This document shows, piece by piece, positions 42,729 through 53,063 of a DNA stretch of 64,000 bases; the first letter of the stretch is position 1; every line of letters starts with the position of its first letter. The stretch is from Hyphomicrobiales bacterium (GTDB lineage Bacteria > Pseudomonadota > Alphaproteobacteria > Rhizobiales > Rhizobiaceae). The translations under genes and the position numbers were made by a program. A model generated the notes under the pieces. That model was not told the DNA's origin and did no database searches. It saw only the letters and a program-made list of their open reading frames with translations. The stretch spans positions 124,001 to 188,000 of the forward strand of contig UBMU01000030.1 of assembly GCA_900466605.1 (NCBI GenBank). The letters are read 5' to 3'.

Positions 42729-44021
42729 ATGGCTCAGGCGCTGGGATTCGACTTCGGCACAACGAACACTGTGATGGCCACGGCTGACGGGCAAACGACG
42801 CATTCGTTGGCTTTCACGAGCACGGCCGGCAGCGCCGACAGCATGCGGACAGCCCTGTCCTTCATGAAGGATCCGCAACTCGGCGCGTCCGCCCTGAAGG
42901 TCGAGGCAGGTCACGCCGCGATCCGGCAGTTCATCGACAATCCGGGCGACTGTCGCTTCCTGCAGTCGATTAAAACCTTTGCCGCAAGCGCTCTATTCCA
43001 GGGTACCCTCATCTACGCCAAGCGTCACAGCTTCGAAGATCTGATGGAGGTCTTTGTTCGGCGCCTGCGCAACTATGCCGGCGACAACTGGCCATCCGAT
43101 GTGACGCGGATTGTCACCGGTCGTCCCGTGCATTTCGCTGGCGCCAACCCCGATCCCATCCTGGCGACGGAGCGATATAACGAGGCGCTTTCCCGCTTCG
43201 GCTTCCCAGAGGTGCACTACGTCTATGAGCCGGTGGCGGCCGCGTTCTATTTCGCGCAGAATCTGAAGTCGGATGCCACGGTGCTGGTTGCCGACTTTGG
43301 TGGTGGTACGACCGACTATTCCCTGATCCGGTTCGAAACGGTTGGCGGAAAGCTGACGGCGGCACCCATCGGTCATTCGGGCGTCGGAATCGCTGGCGAT
43401 CACTTCGACTATCGCATGATCGACAACATCGTTGCTCCGCAGATTGGCAAGGGGAGTCATTTCAAGAGCTTCGACAAGATCCTTGAAGTTCCGACGAACT
43501 ACTATTCGAGCTTCGGTCGCTGGAACCAGCTTTCCATCTTCAAGACCTCGCGCGAATTCGCGGATCTCAAGAAGCTGGTACGCACGGCCCTTGAACCCGA
43601 GAAACTTGAGACCTTCATCGACTTGGTCGACCACGACGAGGGTTATCCGCTCTATCAGGCCGTGTCGGCAACGAAGATGGCACTCTCGGCCGCCGACGAG
43701 GCAGCCTTCGACTTCGCGCCTCTCGGCCGCGGCGGTCACCGGACGATCCGGCGCGCCGACTTCGAAAGCTGGATCGCCGACGACCTCGCGCGAATCGAAG
43801 GCGCCCTTGACGACGTCCTGGAAAAGACAAACACAACATCAGACATGGTCGACAAGGTGTTCCTTACCGGCGGCACGTCGTTTGTCCCAGCTGTGCGGCG
43901 TATCTTTACCGAGCGTTTCGATCAGGATCGCATCGAAACCGGCGGCGAACTGCTTTCCATCGCCCACGGCTTGGCACTGATCGGCGAACGCGAGGACATC
44001 ACGCAATGGACGGTGCAATAG
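42729..44021 (+). CDS. Short Hsp70-family protein (YegD-like)
   Basis: A 430-residue actin/Hsp70-fold ATPase. The three nucleotide motifs are present: phosphate 1 FDFGTTNT (residues 8-15), phosphate 2 VADFGGGTTDYS (about 191-202) and the adenosine motif VFLTGGTSFVPAVRRIF (about 377-393). The substrate-binding and lid domains of DnaK (about 240 residues) are absent. It matches the YegD type of lone ATPase-domain Hsp70s. No J-protein or GrpE partner is adjacent. It precedes a uracil-DNA glycosylase by 58 nt on the same strand. Function unknown. Confidence 0.85.
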   Translation: MAQALGFDFGTTNTVMATADGQTTHSLAFTSTAGSADSMRTALSFMKDPQLGASALKVEAGHAAIRQFIDNPGDCRFLQSIKTFAASALFQGTLIYAKRHSFEDLMEVFVRRLRNYAGDNWPSDVTRIVTGRPVHFAGANPDPILATERYNEALSRFGFPEVHYVYEPVAAAFYFAQNLKSDATVLVADFGGGTTDYSLIRFETVGGKLTAAPIGHSGVGIAGDHFDYRMIDNIVAPQIGKGSHFKSFDKILEVPTNYYSSFGRWNQLSIFKTSREFADLKKLVRTALEPEKLETFIDLVDHDEGYPLYQAVSATKMALSAADEAAFDFAPLGRGGHRTIRRADFESWIADDLARIEGALDDVLEKTNTTSDMVDKVFLTGGTSFVPAVRRIFTERFDQDRIETGGELLSIAHGLALIGEREDITQWTVQ

Positions 44022-44079
44022 TCTGCGCGCGGCCGAAGTGCTCTTTCATTGATGTCTCGGCTTCGCTAAAGTCGCGGTC

Positions 44080-44952
44080 ATGATCTCCGTCAACGAACTC
44101 TCTCCGGGCGAACTCGCCGCGCTTCTGCATTTTCATGCGGAAGCCGGCGTGGAATGGCTGCTCGAGGAGGAAGCTGTTGACCGCTTCGCCGAGTTCGAAG
44201 CAATGAAGGCGGCGCGACGGAGCTCGAACCCTGCTCCGCAGGCCGCTAACGTTCGGGAAGCGTCGCCCCGCCCAGCAGCTCAGACGGCACAAAGGAGTGC
44301 CCCTGCCCCTGATCGTTTCGCCCAGAGACCTCAGCCTTCCATTCCAGATGGCGAAGCCGTGCAGCAGGCACGTTTTGCGGCTGAGAGCGCCCGGTCGCTA
44401 CCGGAGTTGAAAACGGCGATCGAGGCATTCAACGGATGCAATCTCAAGCACAGCGCACGCTCGACGATCTTCGCCAGCGGAGATGCGACAAGCGGGATCA
44501 TGATTATCGGTTCGGCGCCGGGAGCCGACGACGATCGGGAAGGCCAACCCTTTGCCGGGCGGCCCGGCCAGCTGCTCGACAAAATGCTCACTGCGATCGG
44601 CCTCCAGCGGGATGCGATATTGCTGACCCAGGTCATTCCGTGGCGCCCTCCTGGCAATCGCATTGCGTCCACTGCCGAGATGGACATCTGCCGGCCCTTT
44701 ATCGAACGGCAAATCGCGCTTGCGGAACCGAAGGCGATTCTCGTTCTCGGCAATTTCGCCGCTCGAGTCTTCTTCGGCGAGAATGATACGATTCATGGGC
44801 TGCGTGGAGAATGGCGGGAGATAGCGGTCGAAAGCCGGGTCGTCCCTGCAATGGCAACGCTGCATCCACAGGATCTATTAACGGCGCCGGTCAACAAGCG
44901 ATTGGCCTGGAATGATCTTTTGGCGTTTCAGGCCAAATTGGCATCGCTTTAA
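44080..44952 (+). CDS. Uracil-DNA glycosylase superfamily protein (family 4-like, atypical)
   Basis: A 290-residue protein with a disordered, Ala/Pro/Gln-rich segment (about 45-95) before the glycosylase core (about 105-285). Motif 1 reads GSAPGADDDREGQPF (144-158), between the family 4 and family 5 forms. The second motif is HPQDLL at 262-267. Of the four cysteines that hold the [4Fe-4S] cluster in family 4, only Cys120 and Cys204 remain. The other two positions are Phe117 and Trp188. An iron-free glycosylase is therefore expected. It should remove uracil or a related base from DNA, but specificity is open. Confidence 0.85.
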   Translation: MISVNELSPGELAALLHFHAEAGVEWLLEEEAVDRFAEFEAMKAARRSSNPAPQAANVREASPRPAAQTAQRSAPAPDRFAQRPQPSIPDGEAVQQARFAAESARSLPELKTAIEAFNGCNLKHSARSTIFASGDATSGIMIIGSAPGADDDREGQPFAGRPGQLLDKMLTAIGLQRDAILLTQVIPWRPPGNRIASTAEMDICRPFIERQIALAEPKAILVLGNFAARVFFGENDTIHGLRGEWREIAVESRVVPAMATLHPQDLLTAPVNKRLAWNDLLAFQAKLASL

Positions 44953-45102
44953 TATGCACTCTTAATAGGCAAATCTAAACGTTTTATGAAATGATCTATG
45001 CGATCTACGCATACCTGCCGCTTATTCTAATGTATTGAAAATTTTATGTTGCGATGCAATATACGAAGCGTGTCTTGGGAGGAATCAACAGGAACCAAGG
45101 CA

Positions 45103-45294
45103 ATGACTGCAAGTTTTCGTCCTATCCACTGCGGGTTTGAAACCCTTCGCCTTGCTAACGAGCAGGGCCGCACAACGCAAAGCTACAGCCGCATCGGCTT
45201 TGCCACAAATGAGCAAATGGTTGCTCGTGGCACTGGTGCTAGCGGACGCATCGCGCGTCCCGCCACGATCTTTGCCGATTTCCAACAATATTGA
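45103..45294 (+). CDS. Orphan small ORF (63 aa)
   Basis: An ORF of 63 codons starting at ATG 45103, with AGGAACCAAGG upstream. The peptide (MTASFRPIHCGFETLRLANE start, one Cys, ending ADFQQY) is polar, without a signal peptide or helix. It stands alone between the glycosylase gene and the convergent EamA gene. I do not recognise a family. An equally long open frame exists on the other strand, so coding is uncertain. Confidence 0.35.
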   Translation: MTASFRPIHCGFETLRLANEQGRTTQSYSRIGFATNEQMVARGTGASGRIARPATIFADFQQY

Positions 45295-45409
45295 GCTCGA
45301 GGCTGGCGCTTGCTGGCCTTTTGCACCTACCACGACCTGACGCGTGTAATTATGCTGCCGCGGCAGATTTTATCCACTTAAGCGAATTTGATAGCCTGGC
45401 AACGGGCTT

Positions 45410-46339
45410 TCAGGAACCTGCTTGGCGTGCGGCGCGACGCTCCAGATTGAGCTGATGTTCGCGATGGATAATAAATATCCCGGCAGCCACGACAATCACC
45501 GTGCCTAGCAGCGTGGCGCCGCCCGGGACGTCGCCGAATACAAAATAGGCAATGATGCCGCCGATGACAATCGATGTGTATTCGAACGGGGCGACCGTCG
45601 AGACCTCCGCATGCCGATAACTCTCGGTCAAAAAGATCTGCGCCACACCACCACAAAAACCGGCTGCAACAAGAAACAGTTGCGACTTCAGATCGAGGAT
45701 CTCCCAACCGAACGGAACGGTGACGAGTGAGAACGCTGTCGCGATAATCGAGAAATAGAGTACGATTGTTGCCGTCTTCTCTTCCTCGACCAATCGACGC
45801 ACCTGGATCATCGCCATCCCACCAAGTACGGAAGCCAGCAGCACGGTGATCGCGCCGATCGCCTCCTCGGCGTGGATGCCGCCCTCTCGGAAAAGAGTAA
45901 GCTTCGGCCAGGATATAATGGCCACTCCGACCATCCCGAATAGGACTGCGCTCCAGCGGTAGATCCTCACGGTCTCACCGAGGAACAGTGCAGCAAAAAT
46001 CACGGCGACAAGTGGCATTGCGTAGCCGAGCGCAATCGCCTCAGGCAGCGGCAGATGCAGCAACCCATAGAAGCCGAGCCCCATCGATATGATGCCGAGC
46101 GTTCCGCGCTTCAGATGACCGATGGGATTGGCGGTGTAGAATGCCGACCGCAACTGCCCCTGATAAGCCAGGTAGGCGATAATCGGAAACAATGCGAAGA
46201 ACGAGCGGCAGAAGGTTACCTGCCCCGGCTGGATGTCGCTGCCCGCTAGCTTGATGAAGGTCTGCATTGCAAGGAAGACGACGACCGACGCGACCTTGAA
46301 CGCAATGCCTCTCATCGGATTTCCCATAGCCGATTGCAT
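45410..46339 (-). CDS. EamA/DMT family transporter
   Basis: A 309-residue membrane protein with ten helices in two EamA repeats. The first holds YGLLHLPLPEAIALGYAMPL (about 96-115) and the second FEYTSIVIGGIIAYFVFG (about 252-269), both typical of this family. It probably exports small metabolites. Starts at 46339 or at in-frame ATGs 4 or 8 codons later are all possible. It is divergent from the chemoreceptor-like gene across 285 nt with no other gene. Confidence 0.85.
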   Translation of the reverse strand: MQSAMGNPMRGIAFKVASVVVFLAMQTFIKLAGSDIQPGQVTFCRSFFALFPIIAYLAYQGQLRSAFYTANPIGHLKRGTLGIISMGLGFYGLLHLPLPEAIALGYAMPLVAVIFAALFLGETVRIYRWSAVLFGMVGVAIISWPKLTLFREGGIHAEEAIGAITVLLASVLGGMAMIQVRRLVEEEKTATIVLYFSIIATAFSLVTVPFGWEILDLKSQLFLVAAGFCGGVAQIFLTESYRHAEVSTVAPFEYTSIVIGGIIAYFVFGDVPGGATLLGTVIVVAAGIFIIHREHQLNLERRAARQAGS

Positions 46340-46624
46340 CTCATGAAACTCTTATGTCGCTGTTCTTGGACGGGAGAGCGCACCAGACTCGGTGCACCCC
46401 GAGTGTGACAGCCGTTACGCGGAATGAACAGGTCTAAAATCGGAAAGTTTCCAATGCCGACGACCGGCCGGATCGCACAAAATTTCACCGAGTCCGAAAT
46501 GTGCCCAAAAATGTTCAGTTGAGCGACTTCTGCCTTAACGCTTCGGAAACCATAAACTCGCATTAATTGGCCAATATTTCAGTTGTCATTTCTCTCATCT
46601 TGCATTGCTATCGAGGCCACTTCC

Positions 46625-47737
46625 ATGACGCAGCTCAAATCCAGGGATAACGACCAGCAAGGGTTGACCGCCACGCCGCGGCTAATGCGCGTCGTGACAG
46701 AGGGAATTGGCACCGACCTCGAGAGTTTCAGCGCAGCAAACACGCATGTGGTCAAACAGATCAGGCTTCTTGCGATCAACGCCTTGATCGAGGCCGCGCG
46801 CGCCGGCGAAGCCGGGAAAGGTTTTGCTGTCGTTGCGAACGAGGTTCAGCGACTGGCTCAGGTTGCAAGCGATATTTCGGGCAGATTCGAGAGCAACGTT
46901 CTTGGGCGTATCGGCCACTCTCGCTCTATTGCAGAGTCGCTCGTGAACGAGATGGAGGGCGAGAGATTGACCGATCTTGCCCAAACCCTCGTGCAACTGA
47001 TCGTCCGCAATCTTTTCGAGCGTACAGCCGACGTGCGGTGGTGGGCAACCGATGCTGCACTTTGGCAGGCATTGCATGAACCGACGACGGAAAAAGCGAG
47101 CTTCGCGGCCGAGCGCCTGGGGGTCATCAATCGCTTCTACACCGTCTATCTCGACCTTGTGCTGACGGATACCGCCGGACAGGTAGTTGCCTCGGCAAAC
47201 CCTGAATTTCAACGGAAGACAGCCGGCAGATCGCTGGCGAGCGACAGGTGGTTCCAGACGGCCGTAAGCTGCGCATCGGGAGACGACTACGTTGTCGACG
47301 AGGTTCGCGACAGCCACCTGCATGGCAGCCGCACTGCTCTTGTCTATGCGACGGCGGTACGCGAGGGCGGCACGCTCAATGGTAAGATCGTCGGAACTCT
47401 GGGCGTGTATTTCGATTGGCAGAAGCAAGGACAGGCAATCGTCGAAACCGAGGCTAACCTGCCGCCGCAGGTGGCGGAAAAGACGACCGTGATGTTGCTT
47501 GACGGATCAAATAGGATCATTGCGTCCAGCAATCCCAATCTTCTCTTCAGCCATTTTGCGCTTCAGAACCAGGCAGGTGCAGCCCGCGGCAGCTATTATG
47601 ATAACAACGGCTCGATTGTCGCTTTCGCCCGGACGCTCGGCTACGAGGACTACGATGGCTTGGGCTGGCATGGTGTCGTCGTCCAGCGGACTGAAGACGA
47701 CGAGGCGATAAAAGCAGCCCTCCACCTCAAATCCTAG
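46625..47737 (+). CDS. Soluble protein with chemoreceptor-tip segment and C-terminal Cache-like domain
   Basis: A 370-residue protein. Residues about 35-80 match the highly conserved hairpin tip of methyl-accepting chemotaxis proteins (NALIEAARAGEAGKGFAVVA, then NEVQRLA). The C-terminal part (about 165-365) looks like a Cache-type sensor (DLVLTDTAGQVVASANPEF, LGVYFDW, MLLDGSNRIIASSNP). No membrane helix or HAMP domain is seen, so it is cytoplasmic. The order is the reverse of a normal chemoreceptor. ATG 46625 has GAGG 8 nt upstream; an upstream TTG is rejected. No che gene is nearby. Confidence 0.75.
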   Translation: MTQLKSRDNDQQGLTATPRLMRVVTEGIGTDLESFSAANTHVVKQIRLLAINALIEAARAGEAGKGFAVVANEVQRLAQVASDISGRFESNVLGRIGHSRSIAESLVNEMEGERLTDLAQTLVQLIVRNLFERTADVRWWATDAALWQALHEPTTEKASFAAERLGVINRFYTVYLDLVLTDTAGQVVASANPEFQRKTAGRSLASDRWFQTAVSCASGDDYVVDEVRDSHLHGSRTALVYATAVREGGTLNGKIVGTLGVYFDWQKQGQAIVETEANLPPQVAEKTTVMLLDGSNRIIASSNPNLLFSHFALQNQAGAARGSYYDNNGSIVAFARTLGYEDYDGLGWHGVVVQRTEDDEAIKAALHLKS

Positions 47738-47912
47738 GTGCAAGTCGACCCCAAAATATGTCCCTTCCCCGAGCCGCGAAATCTTTGGCTGCCGCGATTT
47801 CGCTTTAACTTTAGTTCAGACTTTAATGCAAAGATGCCCGTCAAAATTTGTGGCGGAGTGCTTGCTCTGCATACGAAGCAGTCACATCCGTTCAAGGTCT
47901 TCAGGGAACACC

Positions 47913-50561
47913 ATGCGTACAGATACCGGCCAGGTCATCAATCTGGCAGATTACCAGCCCACCGAATTCGTTCTGGAACGCGTGGATCTTACCTTCGAAC
48001 TTGATCCGACTGAAACCAAGGTTGAAGCAAGGCTGATCTTCCATCGCCGCGAAGGCGTCGATCCCAAATCCCCACTGGTGCTTGACGGCGATGAACTGAC
48101 ACTTTCAGGCCTGCTATTTGACCAGATGGAGATGCCGGCGGAACAATACACGGCGACGTCAGAAAGCCTGACGGTCCGCGACCTGCCTGCATCCGATCCG
48201 TTCGAACTGACCATCACAACGATCATCAACCCGGAAGCCAATACGCAACTGATGGGCCTCTACCGCACTGGCGGCATCTATTGTACGCAATGCGAGGCAG
48301 AAGGTTTTCGCCGCATCACCTACTTCCCCGATCGACCGGATGTCTTGGCGCCCTATACGGTCAACATCATTGCCGACAAGGCCGCTAATCCACTCCTGCT
48401 GTCGAACGGAAACTTCCTTGGCGGCGCGGGCTATGGCGAAGGCAAGCACTTTGCGGCCTGGTTCGACCCACATCCGAAGCCGAGCTATCTCTTTGCATTG
48501 GTTGCCGGCGATCTCGGTGTCATCGAAGATGCGTTCACGACGATGTCCGGTCGCGAAGTCGCGCTGAAGATCTATGTCGAGCACGGCAAGGAGCCGCGCG
48601 CCGCCTACGCGATGGATGCGCTGAAGCGCTCGATGAAGTGGGACGAAGAGGTCTTCGGACGCGAATATGATCTCGATATCTTCATGATCGTCGCCGTTTC
48701 CGACTTCAACATGGGCGCCATGGAGAACAAGGGCCTCAACGTCTTCAACGACAAGTACGTCCTTGCCGATCCGGAAACGGCCACGGATAGCGACTACGCC
48801 AACATCGAAGCGATCATCGCGCACGAATACTTCCACAACTGGACCGGCAACCGGATCACCTGCCGCGACTGGTTCCAGCTGTGCCTGAAGGAAGGGTTGA
48901 CCGTCTATCGCGATCATGAGTTCTCGGCCGACCAGCGCTCTCGGCCGGTCAAACGAATCGCCGAGGTTCGCCACCTGAAATCCGAACAGTTCCCGGAGGA
49001 TGCGGGTCCGCTCGCGCATCCGGTTCGGCCTGTGAAATATCGTGAAATCAATAACTTCTACACGACGACCGTCTATGAAAAGGGCAGCGAAGTAACGCGA
49101 ATGATCGCAACGCTGCTCGGTAAGGACATCTTCAAGAAGGGCATGGACGTCTACTTCGATCGTCATGACGGCCAGGCCGTCACGATCGAGGATTTCGTCA
49201 AATGCTTCGAGGACGCCAGCGGTCGCGACCTGGCACAGTTCTCACTCTGGTACCATCAGGCAGGCACGCCGTTGGTCACGGCCTCCGGTTCCTATGACGT
49301 AGCCACAAAGACCTTCAGCCTATCGCTGGAGCAGATGATACCCGCAACTCCCGGCCAGTCCGACAAAAGGCCCATGCACATTCCACTGAGTCTGCAACTC
49401 TTCGCGGAAGATGGCGCACTCATCGCTCCGACCTTGGTGGAAGGTGCGGAGTACGCCGGCAGCGTTCTGCATTTGACTGAGCGCGCGCAAACGGCAGTGT
49501 TCCACGGGATTCAAACGCGCCCGGTCGTCTCGATCAATCGCAGTTTCTCGGCGCCTATTAACCTGCATTTCGACCAGACCCCCACTGACCTTGCACTGCT
49601 CGCGCGCCACGAGACGGACCATTTTGCCCGCTGGCAAGCACTAACGGATCTTGCGCTTCCAAACCTCCTAACCGCTGCGCGCGATGCGCGTGAGGGAAAG
49701 AAGGTTGGTTCCGAGGCGACATTCATCGATACCCTGGTAGCTGCCGCTGCCGACGAAAGCCTCAAACCCGCCTTCCGCGCTCAAGCGCTTGCGCTGCCAA
49801 GCGAAGCCGATATCGCTCGCGAACTGGGTGGCAACAACGATCCAGAAGCCATCCATGCCGGACGTCAGGCTGTTATGAGGCAAGTCGCCGACGCGGGACG
49901 GGACACGTTCGTTGCACTTTACGAGTCGATGACGACGCCAGGCGCCTTCAGCCCGGACGCTACCAGCGCCGGTCGTCGTGCGTTGCGCAACACAGCACTC
50001 ACCTACCTCTCCTTCGCCGAGAACTCGCCGGCACGCGCCAAGGCGGCGTTCGATACTGCGAACAACATGACCGACTTGTTGCATGCACTGACGATCCTCG
50101 CGCACCGTTTCCCGGACAGCGCGGAGGCTGCCGAAGTGCTGTCGATCTTCCGTGATCGCTTCGCTGAGAACGCTCTGGTCGTCGACAAATGGTTCTCGGT
50201 GCAGGCAACCATACCTGGCGCCGCGACGCTCGATCGGGTGGTGGCTCTGATGGAGAACCCCCTCTTCAAGAAAACCAACCCCAATCGCATCCGTTCACTG
50301 GTCGGCACGTTCGCTTTCGCCAATCCCACGGGGTTCGGCCGTGCGGATGGGGAAGGATACCGCTTCATCGCGCGAGAAATCCTCGACATCGACCGACGCA
50401 ACCCTCAGTTGGCTGCCCGCATCCTGACTTCCATGCGTTCCTGGCGCTCGCTGGAGCAAGTTCGGCAGGATCACGCTCGCACCGCGCTGCTGGAAATCGA
50501 ACGGGCTGTCGAGCTTTCGACCGACGTACGCGACATCGTGGAACGCACTCTCAAAGGGTGA
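47913..50561 (+). CDS. pepN: Aminopeptidase N
   Basis: An 882-residue M1 zinc aminopeptidase that trims N-terminal residues from peptides in the cytoplasm. The GAMEN exopeptidase motif is at residues 268-272. The zinc site HEYFH at 304-308, with Glu327 in KEGLTVY, completes HExxH-18-E. The catalytic domain is followed by the Ig-like and helical C domains of the gamma/alpha PepN type. Length equals E. coli PepN (870). ATG 47913 with AGGGA upstream is chosen over an earlier in-frame codon. A hairpin (50575-50597) follows. Confidence 0.96.
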   Translation: MRTDTGQVINLADYQPTEFVLERVDLTFELDPTETKVEARLIFHRREGVDPKSPLVLDGDELTLSGLLFDQMEMPAEQYTATSESLTVRDLPASDPFELTITTIINPEANTQLMGLYRTGGIYCTQCEAEGFRRITYFPDRPDVLAPYTVNIIADKAANPLLLSNGNFLGGAGYGEGKHFAAWFDPHPKPSYLFALVAGDLGVIEDAFTTMSGREVALKIYVEHGKEPRAAYAMDALKRSMKWDEEVFGREYDLDIFMIVAVSDFNMGAMENKGLNVFNDKYVLADPETATDSDYANIEAIIAHEYFHNWTGNRITCRDWFQLCLKEGLTVYRDHEFSADQRSRPVKRIAEVRHLKSEQFPEDAGPLAHPVRPVKYREINNFYTTTVYEKGSEVTRMIATLLGKDIFKKGMDVYFDRHDGQAVTIEDFVKCFEDASGRDLAQFSLWYHQAGTPLVTASGSYDVATKTFSLSLEQMIPATPGQSDKRPMHIPLSLQLFAEDGALIAPTLVEGAEYAGSVLHLTERAQTAVFHGIQTRPVVSINRSFSAPINLHFDQTPTDLALLARHETDHFARWQALTDLALPNLLTAARDAREGKKVGSEATFIDTLVAAAADESLKPAFRAQALALPSEADIARELGGNNDPEAIHAGRQAVMRQVADAGRDTFVALYESMTTPGAFSPDATSAGRRALRNTALTYLSFAENSPARAKAAFDTANNMTDLLHALTILAHRFPDSAEAAEVLSIFRDRFAENALVVDKWFSVQATIPGAATLDRVVALMENPLFKKTNPNRIRSLVGTFAFANPTGFGRADGEGYRFIAREILDIDRRNPQLAARILTSMRSWRSLEQVRQDHARTALLEIERAVELSTDVRDIVERTLKG

Positions 50562-50574
50562 TTTGCCGTCGCCA

Positions 50575-50597
50575 GCCGCTGCGCCCTCCGCAGCGGC
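50575..50597 (+). terminator. Terminator hairpin after pepN
   Basis: GCCGCTGCG (50575-50583) pairs perfectly with CGCAGCGGC (50589-50597) over 5 nt, 13 nt after the stop codon. Confidence 0.65.
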
Positions 50598-50744
50598 CCT
50601 TAGTCCTCTACAGAAAATTCAGCATCTAGAATCGGTTAACAGATTTTTACCTTTTCCTCTGGACAAGGCGAATCACCGATGATTCATTGAGTTAGGTTCG
50701 GGCGTGCGGCGTTGCGAATCACACGAGGGATCAAGGCTGAAAAG

Positions 50745-53059
<2,315 letters not shown>

Positions 53060-53063
<4 letters not shown>

